From NCBI GenBank assembly GCA_030427865.1, contig JAUICK010000002.1:1-64000 (forward strand): a DNA stretch of 64,000 bases. The letters run 5' to 3'. Below, piece after piece: positions 35,870-45,298 of this stretch. The position numbers and the translations under genes are program-made. Origin of the DNA: Bacteroidia bacterium. Its GTDB lineage: Bacteria > Bacteroidota > Bacteroidia > Flavobacteriales > Flavobacteriaceae. The notes under the pieces were generated by a model, which did no database searches, was not told the origin of the DNA, and saw nothing but the letters and a program-made list of their open reading frames with translations. Every line of letters starts with the position of its first letter. The first letter of the stretch is position 1.

Positions 35870-37015
35870 TTAATACCCAATATAATCTACAATTTCTAAC
35901 CCGTAACCTATTATACCCACACGTTTTGTTTGTTTAGAATTGGTAATTAACTTTAATTTACTAATGTTTAAATCGTGTAAAATTTGAGCGCCAATACCAA
36001 AATCTTTATTGTCCATCTTTATATCTGGAGCTTTCATATTTCCGTTTTGTTGATTTTCTTTTAAAATAGATAATCTACTTAGTAAGTTTTGCGATTGATT
36101 TTGTTGATTGATAAATAAAATTGCTCCTTTACCATTATCGTTAATAACCTGAAACATTTGGTCTAATTTCTGGTCTGCATTATTAGTTAATGTTCCTAAA
36201 ATATCATTATTCACCAAAGTAGAATTTACTCTTGTTAATATGGGTTCTTCTTTGGTCCAATTTCCCTTTGTTAATGCAATATGTACTTGGTTGTTTGTTG
36301 TTTGTTGATACGCTCTTAATCTAAATTTTCCAAAACGAGTTTCGATATTAAAATCTTCTTTCATTTCTATTAACGAATCATGCTCCATTCTGTAAGCTAC
36401 TAAATCTTCGATAGAAACAATTTTAATATCAAATTTTTTAGCAACTTCTAATAATTGAGGTAAACGTGCCATAGTTCCGTCTTCATTCATTATTTCAACA
36501 ATAACTCCAGCAGGCTCAAGCCCTGCTAAACGTGCAAAATCTATAGCTGCTTCTGTATGTCCTGTTCTTCTTAACACACCTCCTTCTTTTGCTCTTAAAG
36601 GAAAAATATGCCCTGGTCTTGCCAAATCAAAGGGTTTAGTTCCTTTTTCTATTAGCGCTTTAATAGTTAAGGCTCTATCTGAGGCAGAAATACCTGTGGT
36701 AACGCCTTTACCTCTTAAATCTACAGAAACGGTAAACGCAGTTTCCATAGGATCTGTATTGTTGTTAACCATCATTACTAAATCTAATTCTTTACATCTG
36801 TTTTCAGTAAGTGGTGCACATATTAGGCCTCTTCCATGAGTGGCCATAAAGTTGATCATTTCTGGGGTAACTTTTTCTGCTGCAGCTAAAAAATCGCCTT
36901 CATTTTCTCTGTTTTCATCATCTACTACAATAATTACCTTACCATTTCTTATATCTTGAATAGCTTCTGCAATTGTGTTTAGCTTTGAGTCTTTTTTTAT
37001 AGATTGAGTAGTCAT
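35870..37015 (-). CDS. ribB: 3,4-dihydroxy-2-butanone-4-phosphate synthase fused to a degenerate GTP cyclohydrolase II domain
   Basis: The N-terminal domain (about 13-208) converts ribulose-5-phosphate to the four-carbon riboflavin precursor. Its active-site residues are in place: DDENRENEGD (32-41), MATHGRGLICAPL, RPGHIFPLRAKEGGVLRRTGHTEAAID. The C-terminal domain (about 227-381) has the fold of GTP cyclohydrolase II but not its chemistry. The three zinc cysteines of the classic CxxxxDxxxSLRCDC region are replaced by Leu267, Asn278 and Ala280 (VNSTLVNNDILGTLTNNADQ), and the catalytic Arg two residues after Asp335 is Lys337 (DNKDFGIGAQIL). GTP cyclohydrolase activity must therefore come from another gene outside the window. 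It starts 4 nt after the lptF/G stop. Confidence 0.9.
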   Translation of the reverse strand: MTTQSIKKDSKLNTIAEAIQDIRNGKVIIVVDDENRENEGDFLAAAEKVTPEMINFMATHGRGLICAPLTENRCKELDLVMMVNNNTDPMETAFTVSVDLRGKGVTTGISASDRALTIKALIEKGTKPFDLARPGHIFPLRAKEGGVLRRTGHTEAAIDFARLAGLEPAGVIVEIMNEDGTMARLPQLLEVAKKFDIKIVSIEDLVAYRMEHDSLIEMKEDFNIETRFGKFRLRAYQQTTNNQVHIALTKGNWTKEEPILTRVNSTLVNNDILGTLTNNADQKLDQMFQVINDNGKGAILFINQQNQSQNLLSRLSILKENQQNGNMKAPDIKMDNKDFGIGAQILHDLNISKLKLITNSKQTKRVGIIGYGLEIVDYIGY

Positions 37016-37019
37016 AATG

Positions 37020-38465
37020 CTATGCTTCTTTTTTTAAAAATATTTTTTTAAAGAAATTAATAACTGATTGCGTAAATGCATCTATGTTAAAAATACCTTT
37101 ATCTTTTGTTGCTCTTCTTGTTAATAATATACCCATAGGAATCATAATAAATGCAGCAATCCAAGAGCCCCAAAAAGCAGAAATAGAGCTTTCTTCTGCT
37201 AAGTTTTTTCCAAATGTGTTGGCAAAGAAATAGGTAACATAAATTGCTATTGCTAAAATCATAGGTAAGCCAAAACCTCCTTTTCTTATAATAGAACCTA
37301 ATGGTGCGCCTATAAAGAATAAGATTAAACAAGATAAAGAAAAAGCAATTCTGTTGTAATATTCGGTGTCAAAAAAGTTAAGATTTTTTCTTTTGTATTT
37401 TATAGAAGCTTTATTGTTTTTAACAGAACTTAACCCCCTTTCTGCTTTTGTTGTTGCAGAATTTAATATGCTTATTTTTTCTCTGATACCAAAATTTTCT
37501 AATATTTCTGTGTTTATATTATTTGCTTTTAAAGAGTCTGGGTATTTATACAATTCTTTTGCAGAAACTGTTGCATAAAGGTTTTTAGATTTTAATTTAA
37601 GAATTTCATTGTAGTCTCTTTTTAAATCGGGTATTGTATCTCCTAATTGCTCTAAACTAAGCATCATAAAATTCTTGGTATGGTTTTCTTGATCTAAACC
37701 ATCTTCGCCTGTAACCGAAGAGATATCAATATTAAACTCGTATTCTTTAAAGGTGGCATTAGAAGCTGCCATTCTTTTTCTTTTAGAAACTGTAGTTGCA
37801 GATTTTACATGTTCTTCGTAATAATAGCCATCGTATAATATAAATGTCATGTAGCGACTACCTTCATCAGAAATAATTTTACCACGTTCTGCTGTAATTA
37901 CTTTTTGGTTTCCTTTATTGCCTGTTAAATCATATATTAAAACCTTTTTTAGTAGGTTTTTTTCTTCTCCGTATTTTTCATCAAATTTAATTTGATAACC
38001 AGGAATATCGCTATTAAAACTACCAGGAACTAAGGCTAAAGCTGGTTTTTTCTTCTTAATATTTAAGTATAAATTTTTTTGCTTTAAAACAGCATAAGGA
38101 TAGACATTATTTAAGAATAAAAAATTTACTCCACTTAGAAAAACTGCTAAAAAAATTAATGGTCTTACTAATCTTTGTAGCGAAATTCCGGCCGATTTTG
38201 CAGCAGCAAATTCGTAATTTTCACCTAAATTACCCAAAGCCATTATAGAAGAAAGCAAAACACCAATAGGTAAGGCTTGTGGTGTAATAATTAGTGTTGT
38301 ATAATAGAGAAATTTTAGTATAAAAGGTAGGCTAATTCCTTTACCAGCAATGTTTTCGAAAGTTTGCCATAAAACCTGCATTACCAAAACAAATAGCACA
38401 ATTAAAAATGTAGCTACAAAAGGAACTAAGAAGGTTTTTAAGATGTATTTATCTAAAATTTTCAT
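37020..38465 (-). CDS. LptF/LptG family permease (YjgP/YjgQ)
   Basis: This inner-membrane component of the LPS transport ABC complex extracts LPS from the membrane with LptB and LptC. The 481-residue protein has three N-terminal helices (KYILKTFLVPFVATFLIVLFVLVMQVLW, LPFILKFLYYTTLIITPQALPIGVLLSS, and one near 100-120), a large periplasmic beta-jellyroll (about 125-360), and three C-terminal helices (IAFSLSCLILFFIGAPLGSIIRKGGFGLPM). I use the ATG at 38465. The TTG at 38468 also fits, but a -7 element ends at 38471, so the mRNA of this internal promoter would be leaderless. F and G cannot be told apart by eye. Confidence 0.93.
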   Translation of the reverse strand: MKILDKYILKTFLVPFVATFLIVLFVLVMQVLWQTFENIAGKGISLPFILKFLYYTTLIITPQALPIGVLLSSIMALGNLGENYEFAAAKSAGISLQRLVRPLIFLAVFLSGVNFLFLNNVYPYAVLKQKNLYLNIKKKKPALALVPGSFNSDIPGYQIKFDEKYGEEKNLLKKVLIYDLTGNKGNQKVITAERGKIISDEGSRYMTFILYDGYYYEEHVKSATTVSKRKRMAASNATFKEYEFNIDISSVTGEDGLDQENHTKNFMMLSLEQLGDTIPDLKRDYNEILKLKSKNLYATVSAKELYKYPDSLKANNINTEILENFGIREKISILNSATTKAERGLSSVKNNKASIKYKRKNLNFFDTEYYNRIAFSLSCLILFFIGAPLGSIIRKGGFGLPMILAIAIYVTYFFANTFGKNLAEESSISAFWGSWIAAFIMIPMGILLTRRATKDKGIFNIDAFTQSVINFFKKIFLKKEA

Positions 38466-38470
38466 CAAGG

Positions 38471-38478
38471 CAAAAGTA
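38471..38478 (-). promoter_or_regulatory. -7 promoter element before the LptF/G permease gene
   Basis: TACTTTTG on the minus strand lies 5 nt before the ATG at 38465. It is an internal promoter within the tpx-to-ribB cluster and is predicted to be leaderless. Confidence 0.5.
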
Positions 38479-38528
38479 GTTTCTTAAAATGAAAGAAGCT
38501 ACTAAATTTCTGTTAATTGAAAAATGGA

Positions 38529-39185
38529 CTAATCTATGGTAAATTTTAGTTTTTTGTATTTTGCTTCATCAAAACTAAAAAAACTATCTGAAAGTATTTG
38601 ATTACTCTTAAACTTATCTATAGTAAAGGTTGTTCTTGAACCATTAGTACCTGTTTGGATTAACTTGTAGATATGTTTGGTTTTTGCATCTATTGCTAAT
38701 TCTACTTTAATAATATCTGAATTACTGTCTATAGGATTTAAAGTAACAAACTGAATTTTTCTACCATTTAAGTTCTTTAAAGAACCCATTTCAAAATTAT
38801 AACCTTCTTTATAAAAGGATAGTAGTTTTGAGGGGTAAATAAAACCATCATCACCACTCATATCTCCATCTGTTATAGATACTTCTTTTTCATCATTATT
38901 AATAACATAGAGTTTTTTTCCATCAAAAATAAAATTGTTTCCTAGATAGTTTAGTTTGTATTTTTCTCCTTGTAATGTAATTTCACCTCTAATAGGTGGT
39001 TCATCGCCTTCTTTAATCCCAGCTTCTTCATTACTTAATGTCTGGCTAAAGCCAATAAACATATTTTTATAAGCACTCATTTTAATAGATACTTCATCTA
39101 ATAATGATTTTGCTTTTGATGAGCTTTGTGAAAAACTTGTTAATGATATAAATAAACTTAAAAATAAAATTCTTACTTTTTTCAT
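38529..39185 (-). CDS. lolA: LolA-like outer-membrane lipoprotein carrier
   Basis: LolA shuttles lipoproteins released by LolCDE through the periplasm to the outer membrane. The 218-residue protein has a signal peptide (ILFLSLFISLTSFSQ) and the half-open barrel pattern: AKSLLDEVSIKMSAYKNMFIGFSQTLSN, then GEITLQGEKYKLNYLGNNFIFDGKKLYVINNDEKEVSI, and KVELAIDAKTKHIYKLIQTGTNGSRTTFTIDKF. It ends 3 nt after ftsK and, as in many bacteria, the pair ftsK-lolA is kept. It complements lgt elsewhere in the window. Confidence 0.92.
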   Translation of the reverse strand: MKKVRILFLSLFISLTSFSQSSSKAKSLLDEVSIKMSAYKNMFIGFSQTLSNEEAGIKEGDEPPIRGEITLQGEKYKLNYLGNNFIFDGKKLYVINNDEKEVSITDGDMSGDDGFIYPSKLLSFYKEGYNFEMGSLKNLNGRKIQFVTLNPIDSNSDIIKVELAIDAKTKHIYKLIQTGTNGSRTTFTIDKFKSNQILSDSFFSFDEAKYKKLKFTID

Positions 39186-39187
39186 TT

Positions 39188-41647
39188 CTATTGATTCTTT
39201 TCGTTTTCTAATAATTGTTCTAAAGCTATTAAATCTGATACTAAAACTTGCCTTGCTTTGCTGCCTTCAAACCCTCCAACAATACCAGCAGCTTCTAATT
39301 GATCTATTAATCTACCTGCTCTATTATATCCTAATTTTAATTTTCTTTGTAACAAAGATGCAGATCCTTGTTGCGCTGTAACTATAACTTCTGCTGCTTC
39401 TTTAAAGAGTTTATCTCTGTCTGCTATATCAATATCAATACTTGTGCCACTTTCATCATCTATATATTCTGGCAATTGATAGGCTTCTGCATATGCTTTT
39501 TGAGAGCCTATAAAATCGGTTATTTTTTCAACTTCAGGAGTGTCTACAAAAGCACATTGTATTCTAATAATATCATTTCCACCAGAATATAATAAGTCTC
39601 CGCGACCAATTAATTGGTCTGCTCCTGGAGCATCTAAAATAGTTCTTGAATCTATTTTAGAGGTAACCCTGAATGCAATTCTTGATGGAAAATTTGCCTT
39701 AATTATACCTGTAATTACATTTACAGAAGGTCTTTGAGTGGCAACAATTAAGTGAATTCCTATGGCTCTTGCTAACTGTGCCAAACGTGCAATAGGTGTT
39801 TCTACTTCTTTGCCAGCTGTCATAATTAAATCGGCAAATTCATCAATAACCAAAACAATGTAAGGTAAAAATTGATGCCCGTCATTCGGATTTAATTTAC
39901 GCTTTTTAAATTTAGCATTATATTCTTTTATATTGCGAACCATTGCTGCTTTTAACAAATCGTAACGATTGTCCATTTCTATGCACAAAGAGTTTAACGT
40001 GGCTACTACTTTACTTGTGTCTGTAATAATGGCTTCTTCTGTGTCTGGTAATTTAGCTAAATAATGGCGTTCTATTTTGTTAAATAACGTTAGTTCTACT
40101 TTTTTTGGATCGACTAAAATAAACTTAACTTCGGCTGGATGTTTTTTATATAAAAGTGATGTTAAAACGGCATTTAAACCTACCGATTTTCCTTGACCAG
40201 TTGCACCTGCCATTAACAAGTGAGGCATTTTTGCCAAATCTATAACAAAGGTTTCATTAGAAATGGTTTTACCAAGTGCAATAGGTAATTCCATTCTTGA
40301 TTCTTGGAATTTTTTAGAAGAAATAGCAGAATGCATAGAAACAATAGTCGATTTTTTATTGGGTACTTCTATACCAATGGTTCCTTTTCCGGGAATTGGA
40401 GCTATGATACGAATTCCTAAAGCAGATAAAGACAAAGCAATATCATCTTCTAAGTTTTTAATTTTTGATATTCTAATTCCTGCCTCAGGCACTATTTCAT
40501 ATAAGGTAATTGTTGGTCCAACTGTAGCTTTAATTTCTGCAATACCAATTTTGTAATTTTTTAAAGTTTCTACAATTTTATTTTTATTAGCTTCTAATTC
40601 TTCTGGATCTATAGAAATACTTTCATTGTATTGTTTTAAAAGATTGAATGTAGGGAATTTAAAGTTTGATAGTTCTAAAGTTGGATCGAATTCTCCAAAA
40701 TCTTTTAAAATTTTATCTGACAAATTTTCTGTAGAATGCTCTTCTTCTTCAATTTTTTCTACATCAATTTTTACAGCTTTTTCTTCCTCAACAATTTCAG
40801 TTTTTAAAGTAGGCTCTATATCTTCTTCTACTTTTAACGTAATGTTTTCAGTTGTAGATTTTACATCAGAATGCTTAGAGATTGTGGGTTTTAAATTCTC
40901 TAAAGAAAGTTCGAATTCAGATTTTTCTTTTTTATTAGTAGATAAATCGGTTTCAAGAGTAGTTTTTTCCTCTTTATTCGTTTTATTAACAGTATCTTCT
41001 AAAACTGTATTTTCTAATTGAATCTTTTTTTGTTTTTTTCTTTCTTCTCTTTTTCTTTTAAGGTTTTCTAAATAAGCATCAAAAGTAACTTTATATCGTA
41101 AAACCAAATAAGCAATAAATAAAAAGGCTAAAAGAATTATTAATCCTGTTTTACCTATAAAAGTTTGTAAATATTCATTAGTTTCAAAACCAATTATACC
41201 AGAAAGTAAGGCACTTTTTTTGTTTAGAAATCCTAAAGTTACAGATAGCCACAGGGCTGCTAATAAATTCCAGTTCCATGAAATTATAATTTTAGATAAT
41301 TTCTTTTTTAATAGAATAAAAGCCCCTGTTAAAAAGACTTGAAAGGCAATAATAAAGGCAGCAATACCAAAACCTTTGTATATAAAAAAATGACTTAGAC
41401 TTGCTCCAATTTTTCCTAATAGATTTTTGCTTCTAACGGTTTTGTCTGTTAATTTAGTAAGAGTGCTTTGATCTTCTTGCCAATTAAAGAAAAACGAAAC
41501 AAAAGCAATACATAGAAAAGCTGCAAATAAAATTAAGAAAGTACCTAAAATAGTTTGCGTTTGTCTTGTTTTAAGAAATGCAAAAATACTCGGTTTTTTT
41601 TCCGAAGATGAAATTGTTTTTTTTGAGCTTTGTTTTCTTTTTGCCAT
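39188..41647 (-). CDS. ftsK: DNA translocase FtsK
   Basis: FtsK pumps chromosomal DNA through the closing septum and activates XerCD recombination at dif. The 819-residue protein has four N-terminal membrane helices within residues about 30-190, a charged Lys/Glu/Thr-rich linker (about 190-320), the alpha domain (NYKIGIAEIKATVGPTITLYEIVPEAGIRISKI), the motor with Walker A GATGQGKS and Walker B IVLVIDEFADL, RPSVNVITGIIKANFPSRIAFRV, and the winged-helix gamma domain at the C-terminus (GSASLLQRKLKLGYNRAGRLIDQLEAAGIVG), which reads the polar DNA motifs (KOPS). It lies between dgkA and lolA in a well-conserved flavobacterial cluster. Confidence 0.98.
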   Translation of the reverse strand: MAKRKQSSKKTISSSEKKPSIFAFLKTRQTQTILGTFLILFAAFLCIAFVSFFFNWQEDQSTLTKLTDKTVRSKNLLGKIGASLSHFFIYKGFGIAAFIIAFQVFLTGAFILLKKKLSKIIISWNWNLLAALWLSVTLGFLNKKSALLSGIIGFETNEYLQTFIGKTGLIILLAFLFIAYLVLRYKVTFDAYLENLKRKREERKKQKKIQLENTVLEDTVNKTNKEEKTTLETDLSTNKKEKSEFELSLENLKPTISKHSDVKSTTENITLKVEEDIEPTLKTEIVEEEKAVKIDVEKIEEEEHSTENLSDKILKDFGEFDPTLELSNFKFPTFNLLKQYNESISIDPEELEANKNKIVETLKNYKIGIAEIKATVGPTITLYEIVPEAGIRISKIKNLEDDIALSLSALGIRIIAPIPGKGTIGIEVPNKKSTIVSMHSAISSKKFQESRMELPIALGKTISNETFVIDLAKMPHLLMAGATGQGKSVGLNAVLTSLLYKKHPAEVKFILVDPKKVELTLFNKIERHYLAKLPDTEEAIITDTSKVVATLNSLCIEMDNRYDLLKAAMVRNIKEYNAKFKKRKLNPNDGHQFLPYIVLVIDEFADLIMTAGKEVETPIARLAQLARAIGIHLIVATQRPSVNVITGIIKANFPSRIAFRVTSKIDSRTILDAPGADQLIGRGDLLYSGGNDIIRIQCAFVDTPEVEKITDFIGSQKAYAEAYQLPEYIDDESGTSIDIDIADRDKLFKEAAEVIVTAQQGSASLLQRKLKLGYNRAGRLIDQLEAAGIVGGFEGSKARQVLVSDLIALEQLLENEKNQ

Positions 41648-41689
41648 TAATTATTTTGGTCGATTTTAACAGTAAATATACATATTTAC

Positions 41690-42070
41690 TTAGAAAAGTA
41701 ACACAATTTTTGGGATGTAAATAAAACAAGCAATAATTAACGAAATTAATGCTGCAAAAGTTGGTATGCCAGCTCCAATATCTTTAATTAAACCAATTTT
41801 TTTATGATATTCTGGATGAATAAAATCTGCAATAGCTTCTATGGCAGTGTTTGCAGCTTCTGCAGTTAAGACTAAGCCTATAGCTAAAAATTGCACCATC
41901 CATTCTGTATTAGAAATATTAAAAAAAACTCCTAAAATAGTAGCTAAAAAGGCTACAAAAAGTTGAACTTTAATACTATCTTCTGTAGTTATTAGAATCC
42001 AAAACCCTTTAAATGCATATTTAATACTACGTAGTCTTCCTTTTAAAAAACTATCATTTGGATTTTTCAT
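41690..42070 (-). CDS. dgkA: Diacylglycerol kinase family protein (DgkA/undecaprenol kinase type)
   Basis: This 126-residue integral membrane kinase has an N-terminal amphipathic helix (LKGRLRSIKYAFKGFWILITTEDSIKVQLFVA) and three transmembrane helices. The hallmark catalytic motif EAANTAIEAIADFIHPEYHKKIGLIKDIGAG carries the conserved ExxNTAIE. The family phosphorylates diacylglycerol in Proteobacteria and undecaprenol in Gram-positives, and the sequence alone does not decide which. It starts 1 nt after the tpx stop and precedes ftsK by 42 nt. Confidence 0.95.
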   Translation of the reverse strand: MKNPNDSFLKGRLRSIKYAFKGFWILITTEDSIKVQLFVAFLATILGVFFNISNTEWMVQFLAIGLVLTAEAANTAIEAIADFIHPEYHKKIGLIKDIGAGIPTFAALISLIIACFIYIPKIVLLF

Positions 42071-42071
42071 T

Positions 42072-42569
42072 CTATAATGCGTTTAAAGCAGCCTCGTAAT
42101 TAGGTTCATTAACAATTTCAGAAACTTGCTCTTTGTAAACAACTTTGCCATTTTTGTTAATAATAACAATTGCCCTCGAATGTAAATGGGCTAGAGGTCC
42201 GTTTACAATTTCTACTCCATAAGATTTACCAAAACTTCCATCTGTAAAATCAGACAACATTACAACATTTTCGATTCCTTCTGCACCACAAAAACGAGCT
42301 TGTGCAAAAGGCAAATCTTTAGAAATACACAGCACTACTGTGTTTTTTAAATTAGCAACTTTTTTGTTAAATTCTCTAACAGAGGTAGCACAAGTGCCTG
42401 TGTCTACACTTGGAAAAATATTTAATATTACCTTTTTGTTTGCAAAATCCGATAATGTTTTATGTGATAAATCTGTTGCAATTAATTCAAAATCAGGAGC
42501 TTTTACACCAATTTCTGGTAAATTTCCAATGGTATTTATTGCGTTTCCTTTTAGAGTAATATCTGCCAT
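42072..42569 (-). CDS. tpx: Thiol peroxidase (atypical 2-Cys peroxiredoxin)
   Basis: Tpx reduces peroxides with electrons from thioredoxin. The 165-residue protein has LKGNAINTIGNLPEIGVKAPDF at the N-terminus, the peroxidatic Cys in FPSVDTGTCATSVREFN, the resolving Cys in ARFCGAEGIENVVMLSDF, and the HSRAVIIINKNGKVVYKEQV region. Both Cys are present in the spacing of the Tpx class. A -7 promoter element lies 22 nt upstream (42592-42599), so tpx probably heads the transcript that runs on to dgkA and ftsK. It is part of the antioxidant set here, with oxyR, dps and bshB1. Confidence 0.97.
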   Translation of the reverse strand: MADITLKGNAINTIGNLPEIGVKAPDFELIATDLSHKTLSDFANKKVILNIFPSVDTGTCATSVREFNKKVANLKNTVVLCISKDLPFAQARFCGAEGIENVVMLSDFTDGSFGKSYGVEIVNGPLAHLHSRAIVIINKNGKVVYKEQVSEIVNEPNYEAALNAL

Positions 42570-42591
42570 TTTAAAAAAGTTTAGTGAGCAT

Positions 42592-42599
42592 CAAAAATA
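42592..42599 (-). promoter_or_regulatory. -7 promoter element of tpx
   Basis: TATTTTTG on the minus strand, 22 nt upstream of the tpx ATG. Confidence 0.45.
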
Positions 42600-42690
42600 C
42601 ATTATTTCAATTAAAATAAACTGTTTATCTTTTGTTAATGTTGTTCTTATTTTTATAAATATATTCGCAGTTAGAAAACTATAGACAATC

Positions 42691-44094
42691 TTGAATATTT
42701 CTCAATACACATCAGAATTCAAATACAATTGGCAACTAGCAGCACCAGTAATGTTGGGTATGTTGGGGCATACTTTTGTGAGTTTTATTGATAATATTAT
42801 GGTGGGGCAGTTAGGAACCGCAGAATTGGCTGCCGTTTCTTTAGGAAACAGTTTTATGTTTATTGCCATGTCTATTGGTATTGGTTTTTCTACTGCTATA
42901 ACCCCTTTAATTGCAGAGGCAGATTCATCTGATAATTTGCATCAGGCAAGGTCTTCTTACAAACATGGTTTATTTCTTTGTACAGTTTTAGGAATTGTTT
43001 TGTTTTTAGGAATTTATTTTTCTAAACCATTAATGTATCTGATGAAACAACCTGAAGAAGTGGTGAAATTGGCCATTCCATATTTAGATTTAGTTGCTTT
43101 TTCTTTAATTCCTTTAGTGATTTTCCAAGCGATTAAACAATTTAGCGATGGAATGTCGATGACCAAATATCCAATGTATGCAACTTTAATTGCGAATATT
43201 GTTAACGTAATTCTAAATTACATCTTAATATTTGGAAAGTTTGGATTTCCAGAAATGGGTATAGTTGGTGCAGCTTATGGAACATTAGCTTCACGTATTA
43301 TAATGGTTGTTTATCTTTGGGGTTTATTACGTTTTAAAGAACGTTCTGCAAGAATTGTAAAAGATATAAAGTTTTTTGTATTAGATTTTTTAATGATTAA
43401 AAGAATCATCAATTTAGGTTCTTTAAGTGCAATGCAAATGTTTTTTGAAGTTGCCATTTTTACGGCTGCAATTTGGTTGAGTGGTTTGTTAGGTAAAAAC
43501 CCACAGGCTGCAAATCAGATAGCCTTAAATTTATCTTCAATGACCTTTATGGTGGCAATGGGTTTAAGTGTTGCATCTATGATTAGAGTTGGAAATCAAA
43601 AAGGATTACAAAACTTTAAAGAATTACGTAGAATAGCTTTTTCAATCTTTTTATTAGGAATCTTATTCGCTATTTTTTTTGCAAGTATTTTCTTTTTATT
43701 CCACAAAAGTTTGCCTAATATTTATGTAGATTTAAATGATACAGCCAATTATACAGATAATATGGAAGTGCTTTCTATTGCTTCAAAATTATTGTTAGCA
43801 GCAGCATTTTTTCAAATTTCTGATAGCATTCAAGTTGTAGTTTTAGGAGCTTTACGTGGTTTACAAGATGTAAAAATACCAACCATATTAACTTTTATAT
43901 CTTATTGGGTAATAGGTTTTCCGGTTTCTTATTTCTTAGGAAAAGAAGATATGTACGGAAGTTTTGGCATTTGGTTGGGGCTTTTAGCAGGCTTAACAAC
44001 TGCATCTATATTACTATTTATTAGATTTAATTCGTTAACTTTAGAATTGATAAATGAAAAACAACAAAAAGAAGACATTGTCATCTCAGAATAA
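42691..44094 (+). CDS. MATE family efflux transporter
   Basis: This 467-residue inner-membrane multidrug/toxin exporter of the MATE (NorM-like) family has twelve helices in two bundles. The first bundle shows QLAAPVMLGMLGHTFVSFIDNIMVGQLGTAELAAVSLGNSFMF, and the second LGSLSAMQMFFEVAIFTAAIWLSGLLG with NQIALNLSSMTFMVAMGLSVASMIRVGNQKG. The family uses Na+ or H+ antiport. The start is TTG at 42691, which gives the expected short N-terminus before helix 1, and no ATG is available nearby. The substrate is not predictable. Confidence 0.95.
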   Translation: MNISQYTSEFKYNWQLAAPVMLGMLGHTFVSFIDNIMVGQLGTAELAAVSLGNSFMFIAMSIGIGFSTAITPLIAEADSSDNLHQARSSYKHGLFLCTVLGIVLFLGIYFSKPLMYLMKQPEEVVKLAIPYLDLVAFSLIPLVIFQAIKQFSDGMSMTKYPMYATLIANIVNVILNYILIFGKFGFPEMGIVGAAYGTLASRIIMVVYLWGLLRFKERSARIVKDIKFFVLDFLMIKRIINLGSLSAMQMFFEVAIFTAAIWLSGLLGKNPQAANQIALNLSSMTFMVAMGLSVASMIRVGNQKGLQNFKELRRIAFSIFLLGILFAIFFASIFFLFHKSLPNIYVDLNDTANYTDNMEVLSIASKLLLAAAFFQISDSIQVVVLGALRGLQDVKIPTILTFISYWVIGFPVSYFLGKEDMYGSFGIWLGLLAGLTTASILLFIRFNSLTLELINEKQQKEDIVISE

Positions 44095-44127
44095 TACTAT
44101 TACAAACAATATTTTAGAATTAATATA

Positions 44128-44352
44128 ATGGAATTACCAAAATTTTTATTAGCAGATAACAGCAATTTCCCTGAAGATATTTTTGTATTGCACACAGAAT
44201 TCCCTCGTTTTATGATAAATTTAAAAAACGATGAAGTAGAATGGTTTGAAGATTTAACAGGAGAAAAAGAAGAAGACATTGCCACAGAGTTAGCTGTTTT
44301 AATGGATAAAGCAGGTGAATTCTATGACGAAGAAATGAAACAATATGAGTAA
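44128..44352 (+). CDS. Small acidic protein of unknown function (74 aa)
   Basis: This 74-residue soluble protein begins MELPKFLLADNSNFPEDIFVLHTEFPRFMINLKNDEVEWFEDL and ends in a strongly acidic helix (EKEEDIATELAVLMDKAGEFYDEEMKQYE). It has no signal peptide or membrane segment. It follows the MATE gene by 33 nt and may share its transcript. The regular composition and the aromatic/acidic pattern look conserved, and I believe similar small proteins are common in flavobacteria, but no function is known to me. Confidence 0.75.
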   Translation: MELPKFLLADNSNFPEDIFVLHTEFPRFMINLKNDEVEWFEDLTGEKEEDIATELAVLMDKAGEFYDEEMKQYE

Positions 44353-44372
44353 ACTTGATTTTAATGAAAAAA

Positions 44373-45179
44373 TTAATTGGTAAAATTATTCGTTTTGTTT
44401 GAGTTATAAACTCCAACAACTCTATCGTTTAATGGTTGCTCGTTTCTGTAGTTGTCTTTAGGCATATTGTCTTTTAGTTTTAAAACTTCATTTACAGAAA
44501 CAATAATTGGTTCTTTAAAAACAACCCAATTTACACTTTCTGTACAAGGTGGCGTTGTTAAAGAGCCACCATAAGAATAAAAATTATTGTTTTTTGGAAA
44601 TAAAGTAGATAAGTCTAAAGATTTATGTATTTCTTTGGTTTCATTTTCTTTTAGTGGTAAAAAACTTTCTAAAAATTCAAATAATTGACTTTCTTCTCCT
44701 TCTTTAGCTAAAACACTCATTACAGTATATTTTTTATTTTTTCCAGTATGCACTAGGTGAATTTCTAACGGATATCGTATTCCGTTTATGGTATGTTCAG
44801 AAGGTTCATGAAAATGTATTTGTGTTAAATGATAAATATGATTTTGATATTTAATTGAGTCTCCAGCTTCAAAATTAAATTGAATGGAATGCCCATTGTT
44901 TACCACTTTATTTATCTGTGTAGAAGCAGAGTAGTTTATGGTTAAAGGGTTCTTATCTTGTTTTAAAGTTGTGGTGTAAATATCAATAATATTTACTGGA
45001 GATTGTCTTTTCCCTCCACAGTCTGAGTTTTTTTCTATTTCTGCCCAATGTTCTGGAGAAGTTTCACCTTTATATGTCCAATGTGCATCCTTTTTAGTGT
45101 GATGGGTTTCTTTTTTATCATTGTAAACTTTAAAAAAGACAAGGATAATCATAACAATAGGAAATAGAAGCTTTTTCAT
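44373..45179 (-). CDS. Alpha-type carbonic anhydrase, periplasmic
   Basis: This 268-residue enzyme hydrates CO2 to bicarbonate. It has a signal peptide or N-terminal anchor (LLFPIVMIILVFFKVY), then HWTYKGETSPEHWAEIEKNSDCGGKRQSPVNI, the start of all alpha-CAs. Zinc ligands His122 and His124 (QIHFHEPSEHTING) and His141 (LEIHLVHTG) are present. The cysteines of the conserved disulphide are Cys54 and Cys212 (TTPPCTESVNWVVF). A complete active site suggests a working secreted enzyme, useful for bicarbonate uptake or pH balance in seawater. It converges on the small acidic protein gene without a visible terminator. Confidence 0.95.
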   Translation of the reverse strand: MKKLLFPIVMIILVFFKVYNDKKETHHTKKDAHWTYKGETSPEHWAEIEKNSDCGGKRQSPVNIIDIYTTTLKQDKNPLTINYSASTQINKVVNNGHSIQFNFEAGDSIKYQNHIYHLTQIHFHEPSEHTINGIRYPLEIHLVHTGKNKKYTVMSVLAKEGEESQLFEFLESFLPLKENETKEIHKSLDLSTLFPKNNNFYSYGGSLTTPPCTESVNWVVFKEPIIVSVNEVLKLKDNMPKDNYRNEQPLNDRVVGVYNSNKTNNFTN

Positions 45180-45298
45180 AATTTTAAATGTTGATTTAAT
45201 ATTGCTACAAAGGTATATTAGTATGTAAAAATCATTTTATAACATTTATCATATTTTCAAAAAAAATAAGAAATCGGTTTCGTAAATTTTTTTATAAG

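Noticed and set aside
40626..41021. 131-codon Ser/Phe-rich frame antisense to the ftsK linker
   Set aside because: It mirrors the Glu/Lys-rich FtsK linker and has no independent support.
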